Shown in pieces: positions 38,839 to 48,147 of a stretch of 57,137 nucleotides of DNA. Below the pieces are notes generated by a model. It was given only the letters and a program-made list of their open reading frames with translations, ran no database searches and was not told the DNA's origin. The translations under genes and the position numbers were made by a program. Position 1 is the stretch's first letter; every line of letters begins with the position of its first letter. Source of the stretch: CAYOLL01 sp964404765 [NCBI: uncultured Gemmatimonadota bacterium] (GTDB lineage: Bacteria; 4572-55); contig CAYOLL010000016.1 of the NCBI GenBank assembly GCA_964404765.1, positions 2,147 through 59,283 of the forward strand. Direction: 5' to 3'.

Positions 38839-39801
38839 CTAACTGTTTTCCAGCGCGGCGAGCGATGTCTCATCGCGCAGACGGGGATTTGCCCAACCGT
38901 ACAGAACGTCAGCCAACAAATTCATCCCGACAAATACCATTGCGCCAAACAGCACAACTCCTTGTATGACTGGAAAATCGCGCCGGGAAATAGCGTCCAT
39001 CAAAAAACTGCCGATGCCGGGTCGGCCAAATATTGCCTCGGTCAGAACAGCGCCATTTAGAAAGCTGGCAAAATCCAGCGTGGCAATGGTAATGACCGGA
39101 ATCAGCGCATTTCGCAACCCGTGCTTGTAGACAACCCGCCACTCCGGCAATCCTTTGGCGCGGGCGGTTACAATATATTGCATGGTCAGCGCTTCCAGCA
39201 AACTGGCGCGCGTTACGCGTGCAATCAGCGCCGCCGCTCGTGTGCCCAAGGCCACTGACGGCAAAATAAGAGCGGCAACTGTCCCGCCAAATCCTTGCCC
39301 AACACCAGAGGCCGGCAGCCAGTGGAGTTCAATCGAGAAAACAAGAATCAATGCCAGGCCAAACCAAAATACCGGCATAGAGACGCACAGCAGCGCCGCC
39401 AGCCGGCCCAATTGATCCGGCCACTGTCCATAAAATTGGGCCGAAATAACGCCGGTACTCAAACCAAATACCAGCATAATAAGCATTGCGCCAACGGCCA
39501 GTTGTGCAGTATATGGTAAATACGTCATCAAACTTTCGCGCACCGGACGCTGTGAGATGTACGACCGTCCCAAATCACCCTGCGCCAGACGACCCAGAAA
39601 TGCGGCATATTGCCAATACAATGGGGCATCCAGACCTAATTCGGTTCGCAGCCGGGCTTTGACTGTCTCATCCGCGCGTTGGCCCAGCATGGCCTCGACC
39701 GGATCGCCGGGAATTACATATATTAACAAAAAAGTGATGAGCGTTACACCCAGCCCAACCGGCACGGCCTGGAGCAGACGCTTTAGCACGAAAGACAGCA
39801 T
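38839..39801 (-). CDS. DppB-type peptide/nickel ABC transporter permease
   Basis: 320 residues with six membrane helices. The N-terminus FVLKRLLQAVPVGLGVTLIT, FLLIYVIPGDPVEAMLG, and the ATPase-docking region ARAKGLPEWRVVYKHGLRNA, LIPVITI identify the first permease of a DppBCDF-like importer. DppC, the ATPases and the binding protein are not adjacent, so it is an orphan subunit here or its partners are elsewhere. The ATG at 39799-39801 lies downstream of GAGGA; the in-frame TTG six codons earlier overlaps that site. Confidence 0.9.
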   Translation of the reverse strand: MLSFVLKRLLQAVPVGLGVTLITFLLIYVIPGDPVEAMLGQRADETVKARLRTELGLDAPLYWQYAAFLGRLAQGDLGRSYISQRPVRESLMTYLPYTAQLAVGAMLIMLVFGLSTGVISAQFYGQWPDQLGRLAALLCVSMPVFWFGLALILVFSIELHWLPASGVGQGFGGTVAALILPSVALGTRAAALIARVTRASLLEALTMQYIVTARAKGLPEWRVVYKHGLRNALIPVITIATLDFASFLNGAVLTEAIFGRPGIGSFLMDAISRRDFPVIQGVVLFGAMVFVGMNLLADVLYGWANPRLRDETSLAALENS

Positions 39802-40040
39802 CGTGGTTATTGTCCTCAATAGAATTGTGAACTAATACGGTAAGTAAAAATGCCGCATCAAGTCAAGATAAATGCGTGAGTGCGAAGATATTTCCGCGCA
39901 CAATGCAAATATTCCGGTGTAATTTTATACCTGGATTATTCATTCATAATGGCCCCGCGCTGTTTAAAAGGTAAGAATGTGTTATTGACGGCAAAAAAAA
40001 TTTTGGGTGTTATTCAAAATATGTGTTGCATAAAAATCAA

Positions 40041-40062
40041 TATATCGTATATTTACGATATA
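40041..40062. promoter_or_regulatory. ArsR operator
   Basis: TATATCGTA-TATT-TACGATATA is a perfect 9-bp inverted repeat with a 4-base centre, ending six bases before the AAGGAG of arsR. Its place and symmetry fit binding by the ArsR dimer (autorepression). Confidence 0.75.
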
Positions 40063-40079
40063 CGATTAAGGAGTAACGA

Positions 40080-40409
40080 ATGGCTTTTTCAAAAAACGAT
40101 CAATTTGATGCAGCTTGCAATGAACTTTCGGCTTTTGCCAAAGCGCTGTCGCATCCGGCGCGGATTCAAATTTTGAAGGCATTGGCTTTGCGCCAAAGTT
40201 GTATTTGCGGTGAACTTGTGGAAGCGTTACCGCTGGCGCAATCTACGGTATCGCAACATCTTAAAGAGCTTAAAAAGGCCGGCCTGATCTCCGGCGCTAT
40301 TGATGGGCCCTGTTCATGCTATTGTATTAACTGGGAAAATTTGAGTAAATGTTTTCATCTCATTCAAAGTTTGGCAGATGAATTAAAGTCTGCCGGTTGT
40401 CAATGCTGA
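40080..40409 (+). CDS. arsR: ArsR-family metalloregulator
   Basis: 109 residues. The winged helix (LSHPARIQILKALALRQSCI, LPLAQSTVSQHLKELKKAG) contains the metalloid-binding Cys pair C41-x-C43 in SCICGELV. A Cys-rich tail (DGPCSCYC, SAGCQC) may add ligands. It likely senses As(III) and leaves the operator at 40041-40062 when bound. It is followed 24 bases later by arsM, so the two form an arsenic-responsive operon. AAGGAG precedes the start. Confidence 0.9.
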   Translation: MAFSKNDQFDAACNELSAFAKALSHPARIQILKALALRQSCICGELVEALPLAQSTVSQHLKELKKAGLISGAIDGPCSCYCINWENLSKCFHLIQSLADELKSAGCQC

Positions 40410-40433
40410 CTCAATCACACAAGGAGAATTCTT

Positions 40434-41231
40434 ATGGAAAGCGCGATGGAAATTAAGCAATTGGTCAAGGAAAAATATGGCGCAATTGCGCAAAACAACG
40501 ACTGTAGCAGTGGTGATGGATGCTGCGGTGGGACAGATTATTCGATGGTTGGCGACGATTATACGCAGCTTCAAGGCTATGTGGCTGAGGCCGATATGAG
40601 TCTGGGTTGTGGAATGCCGACTGAGTTTGCCAATATTCAAGCCGGTCAGACGGTACTTGACCTGGGTTCCGGGGCGGGTAATGATGTTTTTGTTGCCCGG
40701 GCGCTTGTTGGCGAGACCGGCCATGTTATTGGATTGGACATGACTGAAGCCATGATCGCCAAAGCAAATCGCAACAAAATTAAATTGGGTTATGAAAATG
40801 TTGAGTTCCATCTGGGTGACATCGAAAATATGCCCATCGCCGATGACACGGTTGATGTTATCATTAGCAATTGTGTGTTGAATCTGGTGCCGGATAAGAA
40901 CAAAGCATTTGACGAAATGTACCGCGTTTTAAAGCCGGGCGGCCACTTCTGCGTGTCCGACATCGTGCTGATTGGCGACCTGCCGGCGGCCATGCAGCAA
41001 GCGGCGGAAATGTATGTGGGTTGTGTAGCAGGCGCGATGCAGAAAAGCGACTATATTCGCGTAATCTATGAAGCGGGCTTTACCGGCGTATCGCTCAAGA
41101 AGGAGCGGCGGATTGATTTCAGCGATGAAGTTATGCGCAAGTATATTCCTGATGAAATCGTTACGGCCTATCGCGCTTCCGGCGCCGGTATTTTTAGTGT
41201 GACGGTTTATGCCGTTAAGCCGATAGTTTAG
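40434..41231 (+). CDS. arsM: arsenite S-adenosylmethionine methyltransferase
   Basis: 265 residues. The SAM-binding motif is VLDLGSGAGNDVFVA. The three catalytic Cys of ArsM are at C59 (SLGCGMPT), C147 (ISNCVLNL) and C197 (YVGCVAGA). An extra N-terminal cluster, DCSSGDGCCGG, is common in bacterial ArsM. It methylates As(III) to methylated arsenicals. No ArsB, ArsP or Acr3 efflux gene is nearby, so detoxification would rely on methylation. AAGGAG is eight bases before the ATG. Confidence 0.95.
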   Translation: MESAMEIKQLVKEKYGAIAQNNDCSSGDGCCGGTDYSMVGDDYTQLQGYVAEADMSLGCGMPTEFANIQAGQTVLDLGSGAGNDVFVARALVGETGHVIGLDMTEAMIAKANRNKIKLGYENVEFHLGDIENMPIADDTVDVIISNCVLNLVPDKNKAFDEMYRVLKPGGHFCVSDIVLIGDLPAAMQQAAEMYVGCVAGAMQKSDYIRVIYEAGFTGVSLKKERRIDFSDEVMRKYIPDEIVTAYRASGAGIFSVTVYAVKPIV

Positions 41232-41263
41232 TAACAGAGCTTAAAAGAGCTGCCTAAACTTAC

Positions 41264-41335
41264 CGTTACGAATGTTTTTTGCAAAGCAATCTCGCCGCTG
41301 TTCGGGATTGCTTTGCTGCGCTGCAATGATGCTTT
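41264..41335. repeat. palindromic element (GCAAAGCAATC family)
   Basis: TTGCAAAGCAATCTCGCC and GGGATTGCTTTGCTGCGCTG pair around GCTGTTC. It follows the arsM stop and may end its transcript. Confidence 0.65.
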
Positions 41336-41456
41336 AATTTTGCGCAAAAAAAAGTTTGCGAGGTGAATTAGGCCGCAGAGTCCGTCCTCAGACGGTTAGC
41401 GATCAGGTGAATAGCTCGCCAGCTTGATAAAATCTACAATCTACTGCTGTTCAGCA

Positions 41457-41534
41457 TAAGTTTGTGTGAACTCAAACCTGACGGATTTTGGAAACCCGTC
41501 AGGTTTGATCGTCGAAAAAGTTCACACGAACTTA
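41457..41534. repeat. nested palindrome after ctaB
   Basis: Outer arms TAAGTTTGTGTGAAC (41457-41471) and GTTCACACGAACTTA (41520-41534) differ at one position. The loop holds the hairpin AAACCTGACGG-A-TTTTGGAAAC-CCGTCAGGTTT, which has the same layout as the 5178 and 16480 hairpins. The 41232-41549 gap otherwise shows nothing. Confidence 0.8.
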
Positions 41535-41549
41535 GGCCGCGTAGCACTA

Positions 41550-42434
41550 CTATCCAATCAGGCGGGCAAGCGGCACATGAATAAAGCCGTCAATAACTAA
41601 CCCGACAAAAAGCGCAAACAAGTACAGGATGGAGTAGCCAAACAAGCCACGCTGCGTTTCCCGCACCGAATTCCGGCGGGTTTTAACAACTTTGGCAATG
41701 AAAATGCCGCCTAAAATTGAGGCCAAAATCAGATAAATTACGCCGACATTAACAAAATATAACGAAAGGCTGATGGCAACAACACTCAAGGTGTAGTAGA
41801 AAATCTGGCGCAAGGTTGCGTCATCGCCTTGGGCAACCGGCATCATGGGGTAGCCGACTTCCACATAATCCGCTTTGCAAAACAACGCCAGTGCCCAAAA
41901 ATGCGGCGGCGTCCACAAAAAAATGATCAGAAAAAGCAGCCACGGGGCCAGGCTCAGCGATCCGGATGCCGCTGCCCAGGCAATTATCGGGCCCATAGCT
42001 CCAGCCGCCCCGCCGATAACAATATTCTGCTCCGTATTCGGTTTAAGCCAGAGGGTATAAAACAAGCTGTAAAATAAGATGGTGCCCAGAGCCAGCAATG
42101 CGCTAAACAAATTAAAAAACAGACCAAAAATGAGTACACCGGTAATCCCGATACTTATCGAAAAAATAAGCGCTTGCTTCGGACTTATCTGCCCGGAAGG
42201 CAGCGGGCGACGATGGCGGGTTCGGGTCATGCGGGCATCGACATCACGCTCAAAATACTGGTTCAGGGCATTCGCCGATCCACCGGTTAAATACAAGCCC
42301 AGGATAATCAGGCCAAATCGCAACGGATCATGCGCCAGGCCGCCCTCCATAAAAAGAGCTGTGCCGCCGGTTATCAACACCAGCAGCATAATAGAAGGCT
42401 TGGTCAACTGGAAATAAGGCTTTAGTTTCGACAT
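41550..42434 (-). CDS. ctaB: heme O synthase (protoheme IX farnesyltransferase)
   Basis: 294 residues with about nine membrane helices, of the UbiA superfamily. The prenyl-diphosphate motif is in ALNQYFERDVDARMTRT, followed by RHRRPLPSGQISP; the second Asp-rich region is less clear. It makes heme O for heme-copper oxidases, which implies aerobic respiration somewhere in the genome. The ATG at 42432-42434 follows AAAGGAC; a 28-codon upstream extension is not supported by the family. No cox genes are adjacent. Confidence 0.93.
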   Translation of the reverse strand: MSKLKPYFQLTKPSIMLLVLITGGTALFMEGGLAHDPLRFGLIILGLYLTGGSANALNQYFERDVDARMTRTRHRRPLPSGQISPKQALIFSISIGITGVLIFGLFFNLFSALLALGTILFYSLFYTLWLKPNTEQNIVIGGAAGAMGPIIAWAAASGSLSLAPWLLFLIIFLWTPPHFWALALFCKADYVEVGYPMMPVAQGDDATLRQIFYYTLSVVAISLSLYFVNVGVIYLILASILGGIFIAKVVKTRRNSVRETQRGLFGYSILYLFALFVGLVIDGFIHVPLARLIG

Positions 42435-42626
42435 GAAGTGTCCTTTATCAAGACTTAAGTTATCGCTCAACCGAATAAAAAACTGCGTTAAAATAATGGA
42501 CTCGATACATTCTGTCAATTGCGGCGTCGTTTTTTCTTGATGAACGGGAAAAGATTTGCCATTTTATGCCGTCTGCCTGGGAGATGAGTTGCTCAGCCTG
42601 AAAAATTCAAGGCTCATCACCAAGGC

Positions 42627-45600
42627 ATGAAAACCTTAAAAAGGAAGGTCGCTCTCGTGAGTTCAAAGCAGATCCATATTCCGGAGACGATGTTACGACG
42701 CATCTATATCTTTATTTTCATGCTATCCGGTTTTTCCGGGTTGATTTATGAATCTATTTGGACACATTACTTAAAGCTGTTTTTGGGCCATGCCGCATAC
42801 GCTCAGATATTGGTTCTCATGATTTTTATGGGGGGCATGGCCATTGGTTCCGGATTCGTTGGTCACCGCAGCGCTCGAATTAAAAACTTGTTGCTGGGTT
42901 ATGCGGCTGTTGAAGGCTTAGTTGGATTGTTCGCCATTTTTTTCCAGGCGCTATTCACCGCCGCAACTACCTGGGCTTATACCAGCGTCATTCCGGCGCT
43001 GCCTTCACCGGCAGCGATTACGATTTTTAAATGGACTTTGGCGACTTTGCTGATTCTGCCGCAGTCTATTCTGCTGGGAACGACGTTTCCCTTAATGAGC
43101 GGTGGTATTTTACGACGCTTTTCCGGCGCGCCGGGTGAGCCAATTGCATTTTTGTATTTTGCCAATAGCCTGGGCGCGGCCTTCGGCGTTTTAGCCAGCG
43201 GTTTTGTGCTGATCGAATGGGTCGGCCTGCCCGGGACGATTTTGTTTGCCGGAATTATCAATCTTTTGTTGACCCTGATCGTCTGGTTGCTTTGTCGCGA
43301 CGATGTCGCATCCGCCCCCGTAGCAGACGCCGCCCGACTAAAGGCCGAGCCCCTGATTCCGGCGGCATTTTACGGATTTTTACTCGCCGCCGGACTAACA
43401 GGCGCGGCTTCATTCATGTATGAAATCGGCTGGATTCGGATGCTTTGCATGGTGCTCGGCAGTTCAACCCATGCCTTTGAGCTGATGTTGAGCGCTTTTA
43501 TTTTAGGCCTGGCTTTAGGCGGATACTGGATCAAAAAGCGATTAGATCACTTTAAAAGGCCGGTTTTGGCGTTTGGAATTATCCAGATCGCAATGGGCGT
43601 TTTGGCTTTAGGCACCGTGCCGCTCTATAACCAAACATTTGACCTGATGGCTTTTATGATGAATGCGCTATCGCGCACAGACGCCGGCTACGTCTTATAC
43701 AATCTGTTTAGTCATAGTCTGGCTATCCTGGTCATGCTGCCGGCCACCGTCTGTGCCGGGATGACCTTGCCATTAATGACCGCTTTTTTGATTAATCGCG
43801 GCCACGGGGAGCGCGCAATCGGCGATATTTACTCGGCCAATACCGTTGGCTCGATTCTGGGTGTCATCATTGGCTCACAATGGCTGATGCCGAGCTTCGG
43901 ATTGAAAAGTCTGCTAATGGTCGGCTGCGGCCTGGATTGTGCATTGGGACTGGGTTTGCTATGGTATGCCGGGCCACAAATAACCCGCCGTGCCTGGGGC
44001 GTACTAGCCATAATTGTGACGAGTCTGTTTATCAGCGTGGGCCTTTTTAGCCATTTTGATCCGATGCGCATGGCTGCAGGTGTTTATCGATATGGGGTGG
44101 CCGGCTTACAGGGCGGACAAATGTTGTATCAACGCGACGGTAAAACCGCCACAATTCACGTCTTTCAGGATGCCGACGACGTGATTGGCATTATGACCAA
44201 CGGCAAACCCGATGCCGGAATCAGCCCAAAAACAGTAACCACCGACGAGATTACCATGACGCTTTTGGGCGCGCTGCCGCTGTCCCTTAATCCACAAGCG
44301 GAAACAGCCGCGGCGATTGGTCTCGGCTCCGGAATGACGACCCACACGCTGCTAATGAGTCCGAATCTGAAGAAAGTTGATACCATTGAGATCGAAGAGG
44401 CGATTATCGAGGGGGCGCACTTTTTTGGCGAAGCCGTAGAAAAAGCATTTAACGATCCGCGCAGCCGAATTTATGTAGAAGATGCCAAAACCTTTTTTAC
44501 CGGACAAAAAGCAGTCTATGACGTGATCGTGTCCGAGCCTTCAAACCCATGGGTTAGCGGCGTATCCGGATTATTCTCGGACGAGTTTTATCATCTGATC
44601 AACCGTCACTTAAGCGATAACGGTTTATTTGTGCAATGGTTTCATTTGTATGAAACGGATATTGATCTGGTGGCATCTGTAATAAAGGCGCTTTCACAGA
44701 ATTTTGGTGACTATGACATCTACATTACGGCCAGTTACGATATGATGATTATTGCAACCCGCCAGGATAAACTGCCACTACCATCGGCGGCTGTTTTCGA
44801 CTTTCCTGAACTGAAAACAGCGCTCTCACTGGTTGGCGTGAAAAATATTCAGGACCTGCGGCAGCGTTGGATCGGCAGCAAACAAGTATTGGATCCGTTA
44901 ATGAACTCCTACCGTGTCGCGCCCAATTCCGATTATTTCCCCGTATTAGATTTAAAAGCCGTTCGCGCTCGTTATCTGCAGCGGTCTGCAAATGATTTGG
45001 AAGCCCCGGCGCTTTTCCCACTACCAATTCTGGATGTCCTGGATGGTCGCCCAATACGGCGCGATACCACAGCGTTGACGCTATCAACAGCGACACGAAT
45101 GTCGGCCAATACACATCAGGCCATGCAAATTCGGAACCTCGCCGCCGGAAAAGCGGATGGGGCCGAATTATCCCCGGAGCTTGAAAATACGGTGCGCAAC
45201 TTATTAACTGCGCCATGCGGCAATTTGCCGGCTTATTCGGAAGAAGCCTGGCTGCGCGATTTGCATAGCCTGGCCGGAGTAACCCTGCCGTATTTAAATT
45301 CGGATGAGCTCGGTGCAATCTGGCAAAAAGTTAGCGCCGTCGCGGATACAACGCACCTGTCAACGACTGCAAAAAACTGGTTGCAATTATACCGTGCCGT
45401 AAGCGTCCGGGACTGGCTAAGCGTCCGCGCACTCGGCACAGCGCTACTGCCGGCCGGCGAGCTGCTGCCTAATCGTGAACATCATTATTTATTGGCGGCG
45501 TTATTCGTTGCAAATATTGCTTTAAAAGAAGACGAAGCAAGCCTGCCACTGTGGATGCGATATCCTAATCGCGATAATCCACCGATTGAGTTGCGACTGC

Positions 45601-45641
45601 TATTCGAGTACCAGCGCAATCGTCTGAACCAAAAACGATAA
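42627..45641 (+). CDS. fused MFS/spermidine-synthase-like membrane protein
   Basis: 1004 residues. Two blocks of membrane helices (about 25-220 and 240-480; LSGFSGLIYESIWTHYLKLF, ANTVGSILGVIIGSQWLMP) are followed by a SpeE-like Rossmann domain (about 500-760): AAIGLGSGMTTHTLL, VDTIEIEEAIIEGA, DVIVSEPSNPWVSGVSGLFS. A helical C-terminal extension of about 240 residues follows. It belongs to the fused MFS/spermidine synthase family, common in FCB and deltaproteobacterial genomes and of unknown substrate. The usual polyamine-site Asp motif is replaced by SEPSNPW, as in this family, so polyamine synthesis should not be assumed. Confidence 0.85.
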   Translation: MKTLKRKVALVSSKQIHIPETMLRRIYIFIFMLSGFSGLIYESIWTHYLKLFLGHAAYAQILVLMIFMGGMAIGSGFVGHRSARIKNLLLGYAAVEGLVGLFAIFFQALFTAATTWAYTSVIPALPSPAAITIFKWTLATLLILPQSILLGTTFPLMSGGILRRFSGAPGEPIAFLYFANSLGAAFGVLASGFVLIEWVGLPGTILFAGIINLLLTLIVWLLCRDDVASAPVADAARLKAEPLIPAAFYGFLLAAGLTGAASFMYEIGWIRMLCMVLGSSTHAFELMLSAFILGLALGGYWIKKRLDHFKRPVLAFGIIQIAMGVLALGTVPLYNQTFDLMAFMMNALSRTDAGYVLYNLFSHSLAILVMLPATVCAGMTLPLMTAFLINRGHGERAIGDIYSANTVGSILGVIIGSQWLMPSFGLKSLLMVGCGLDCALGLGLLWYAGPQITRRAWGVLAIIVTSLFISVGLFSHFDPMRMAAGVYRYGVAGLQGGQMLYQRDGKTATIHVFQDADDVIGIMTNGKPDAGISPKTVTTDEITMTLLGALPLSLNPQAETAAAIGLGSGMTTHTLLMSPNLKKVDTIEIEEAIIEGAHFFGEAVEKAFNDPRSRIYVEDAKTFFTGQKAVYDVIVSEPSNPWVSGVSGLFSDEFYHLINRHLSDNGLFVQWFHLYETDIDLVASVIKALSQNFGDYDIYITASYDMMIIATRQDKLPLPSAAVFDFPELKTALSLVGVKNIQDLRQRWIGSKQVLDPLMNSYRVAPNSDYFPVLDLKAVRARYLQRSANDLEAPALFPLPILDVLDGRPIRRDTTALTLSTATRMSANTHQAMQIRNLAAGKADGAELSPELENTVRNLLTAPCGNLPAYSEEAWLRDLHSLAGVTLPYLNSDELGAIWQKVSAVADTTHLSTTAKNWLQLYRAVSVRDWLSVRALGTALLPAGELLPNREHHYLLAALFVANIALKEDEASLPLWMRYPNRDNPPIELRLLFEYQRNRLNQKR

Positions 45642-45662
45642 TTAATTAACAGGAGAGGCTTT

Positions 45663-46121
45663 ATGCAAATTGCTATCGGCGCCGATCATGCGGGCTACTC
45701 GCTTAAATGCGAATTAATCGATTTTTTACGCCAAAAAGGCTATGAAGCGCTTGACTTAGGCACGCACTCAACGGCATCCGTTGACTTTCCGGATTATGCC
45801 CGGGCCGTTGGCGAAGCGCTACTCGGCGGACAAGCCAAGCGCGGAATTTTGATCTGTGGCAGCGGCGTTGGCGTTTGCATAGCGGCCAACAAAATTCCTG
45901 GGGTGCGTGCCGCTGTTTGCCATGACCACTACTCCGCTCATCAAGGCGTTGAGCATGACGATATGAACGTGCTTGTTCTTGGTGCGCGTATTATCGGTCC
46001 GGAGCCGGCAAAAGAGATTTGCTGCGCATTTTTAGCAGCATGTTTTGAGCCAAATGAGCGCTTTGTTCGTCGATTAAACAAAGTCAAAGCCCTTGAGCAA
46101 TATTATTTAAAAACGACATAA
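45663..46121 (+). CDS. rpiB: ribose-5-phosphate isomerase B
   Basis: 152 residues. It interconverts ribulose-5-phosphate and ribose-5-phosphate in the pentose phosphate pathway. RpiB motifs are ADHAGYSLK, the catalytic Cys in ICGSGVGVCIAANK, and AVCHDHYSA, DDMNVLVLGARIIG. ACAGGAGAGG precedes the ATG, 21 bases after the previous stop, so it may be cotranscribed with the MFS/SpeE gene. Confidence 0.95.
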   Translation: MQIAIGADHAGYSLKCELIDFLRQKGYEALDLGTHSTASVDFPDYARAVGEALLGGQAKRGILICGSGVGVCIAANKIPGVRAAVCHDHYSAHQGVEHDDMNVLVLGARIIGPEPAKEICCAFLAACFEPNERFVRRLNKVKALEQYYLKTT

Positions 46122-46236
46122 TTGTGCTTAAATTATGTCACATTTTTGCAAGCAGCTCACTATCATTGCGGAAAAATTTTTCAAAAGTATTTGCAACTCA
46201 TTGGAAATGAAAGAGTTACGTTGCTTAAAAAAAAGC

Positions 46237-46265
46237 TTGACAAGTTTCGAACAAATCCTTATACT
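46237..46265 (+). promoter_or_regulatory. sigma-70-type promoter for the M23 peptidase
   Basis: TTGACA (46237-46242), a 17-base spacer, and TATACT (46260-46265). A start near 46272 would leave a leader of about 98 bases. The near-consensus boxes differ from the TTTG/TAnnTTTG promoters of true Bacteroidetes. Confidence 0.75.
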
Positions 46266-46369
46266 TAGCGCGGTTTGTTTTCAGGGTGTGGAAGGGAGAC
46301 ACTCTCTGAAGTTTGGGATTATTGTGGCCTTTTACTTTTTAAACATTAGGTGAGGAGGGATTAATTGAA

Positions 46370-47293
46370 ATGAGCGGGAAAAATATTACGATCATGCTAG
46401 TCCCGCACTCGAACGAGCGTGCACGAAGGATTACCATTTCAAAATCAATAATATATAGCTTCGTTGGTTTAGTATCTTTTTTTATCGTTGCATTTTTCTT
46501 TTTGGCGTATCGGAATATTCAAAGCGTCTTAAATGAAATCAATAACGAAAGATTGGTGGAGGAAAATCGGATTTTGCTCGGAGATTACCAAAAAGTCTCT
46601 GCGGATATCACTCAGCTTCGTCAAACATTGGGTGTGCTGGCAAAATCAGACAACCAAATTCGTGTGGCCACCGACCTGCCATTGGTAGATGAACAAACTC
46701 GTCAGATGGGTATTGGTGGTCCGGATTTAGAAACGGCTAATCCTGTAAAGAGTGTTCGTGAAAAGTACGGCGTTGAAGATTTGCGCGGCGACATCGATGC
46801 GTTAATTCTGCAAGCTCAATTTCAGCAGCAAAGTTTTGATGATATTCTCAGCAAAGTTGAAAAGGATCATGAGGTTTGGAACCATACTCCATCCATTATC
46901 CCCATTGAAACCTATGTTATCACAAGTGAGTTCGGTTTACGGCGTCATCCGCTGACCGGACGAATTCAACCCCACAAAGGCGTTGACTTCTCGGCATCCA
47001 TCGGGACGCCGATTTATTCCAGCGCCGATGGAGTGGTCGTCTTTAATGGCCGAAAGAGCGGTTTTGGATTGGTTGTAATCATTGACCATGGTTACGGTTA
47101 TAAAACAGCTTATGCGCACAGTTCACTTATTTTAGTGGAAGAGGGTCAAAAAGTTAAGCGCGGTGATATGATCGCGAGAGTTGGTAATACCGGTCGATCT
47201 ACCGGACCGCATCTGCACTACGAGGTTTGGGTAAACGGCGAAGAAGACAATCCAATGAAGTATATCATCAACGATACAATTGCCGGAATGTAG
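46370..47293 (+). CDS. M23-family murein peptidase
   Basis: 307 residues. One N-terminal membrane helix (about 28-48) precedes a periplasmic coiled coil (NEINNERLVEENRILLGDYQ, KVSADITQLRQTL) and a LytM/M23 domain (about 180-295). Zinc ligands are visible in GLRRHPLTGRIQPHKGVDF (His and Asp) and GPHLHYEV (HxH); YKTAYAHSS adds the catalytic His. It cleaves peptide cross-links in murein or activates amidases during growth or division. It has its own promoter and terminator, so it is a monocistronic gene. A GAGGAGGG site lies ahead of the ATG. Confidence 0.92.
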   Translation: MSGKNITIMLVPHSNERARRITISKSIIYSFVGLVSFFIVAFFFLAYRNIQSVLNEINNERLVEENRILLGDYQKVSADITQLRQTLGVLAKSDNQIRVATDLPLVDEQTRQMGIGGPDLETANPVKSVREKYGVEDLRGDIDALILQAQFQQQSFDDILSKVEKDHEVWNHTPSIIPIETYVITSEFGLRRHPLTGRIQPHKGVDFSASIGTPIYSSADGVVVFNGRKSGFGLVVIIDHGYGYKTAYAHSSLILVEEGQKVKRGDMIARVGNTGRSTGPHLHYEVWVNGEEDNPMKYIINDTIAGM

Positions 47294-47329
47294 CTTCACA
47301 AATGTTATAGGTCATCATAAAAAATTCAA

Positions 47330-47368
47330 GCGACAGAGTAGAACAAGTAAACTCTGCCGCTTTTTTAT
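47330..47368 (+). terminator. rho-independent terminator
   Basis: GCGACAGAGTAGAACAAGTA, then AACTCTGCCGC and six T, 37 bases past the M23 stop. Confidence 0.85.
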
Positions 47369-47446
47369 TTTCTAACTTGTTTTCATTCACGTCTGCGTTC
47401 ATTCATTGTGTTTTTATCGGGGCTTTTGCCAACGAAAGGAGCTGAA

Positions 47447-48073
47447 ATGCGTAAGTATTTAACGGAATTTATCGGCACGTTTTTCCTGGTTTTCACCATC
47501 GGCTGCGCGGTTATTGAACCCGGGGCGGGCAGCATGGCGCCGGTAGCGATTGGCAGCATATTGATGGTTATGATTTATGCCGGCGGGCACGTATCCGGCG
47601 GGCACTATAACCCGGCGGTAACACTGGCGGTTTGGTTACGCAAGCGCTGCGATACTAAAGATGTTGCCCAGTATATGTCCATGCAAATCGTGGGCGGAAT
47701 TCTGGCCGGAATCGTTGTCGGGATTGTCAAAGATACCAGCGCCGTTGTTCCTGGCCAGATCCAAATGCTTCCAGCGTTAATTGTCGAGTTTTTGGGAACT
47801 TTTGCATTGGCGTATGTTGTTCTGAATACCGCCACGTCGAAAGATACGGCGGGCAATTCGTTTTATGGGTTGGCCATTGGTTTTACGGTGTTAGCCTGTG
47901 CCTATGCGGTCGGGAATATTTCCGGCGGCGCTTTTAATCCGGCGGTAGCGTTTGGCATCAGCATCATGAAGTTAGCGAGCTGGTCCAATTTGTGGATTTA
48001 TTTATTGGCGGACTTGTTGGGTGGAGCGGCAGCGGCGTTTGTCTTTATGATGGTCAATCCGGAAGACAAGTAG
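47447..48073 (+). CDS. MIP-family aquaporin
   Basis: 208 residues, six membrane helices, with both half-helix motifs intact: GGHYNPAVTLAV and GGAFNPAVAFGI. It forms a water or small-solute channel; its length and second NPA context resemble AqpZ-like aquaporins more than glycerol facilitators. The ATG at 47447 follows AAAGGAG. It ends in a bidirectional terminator. Confidence 0.92.
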   Translation: MRKYLTEFIGTFFLVFTIGCAVIEPGAGSMAPVAIGSILMVMIYAGGHVSGGHYNPAVTLAVWLRKRCDTKDVAQYMSMQIVGGILAGIVVGIVKDTSAVVPGQIQMLPALIVEFLGTFALAYVVLNTATSKDTAGNSFYGLAIGFTVLACAYAVGNISGGAFNPAVAFGISIMKLASWSNLWIYLLADLLGGAAAAFVFMMVNPEDK

Positions 48074-48110
48074 ATTCACACCGTAATATTACATTGTGAG
48101 TACATATATA

Positions 48111-48147
48111 AACGCCAGGCAGCCTGCTATTTTGGGTTCCTGGCGTT
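48111..48147. terminator. bidirectional terminator
   Basis: AACGCCAGG and CCTGGCGTT pair perfectly around about 19 bases, with T/A tracts on both sides. It lies between the convergent aquaporin and GNAT genes. Confidence 0.8.

Noticed and set aside
38839-39801. complete dipeptide transporter operon
   Set aside because: Only the DppB-type permease is present; both neighbours are unrelated.
42627-45641. polyamine biosynthesis enzyme
   Set aside because: Only the Rossmann part resembles spermidine synthase; the membrane fusion family is not known to make polyamines.
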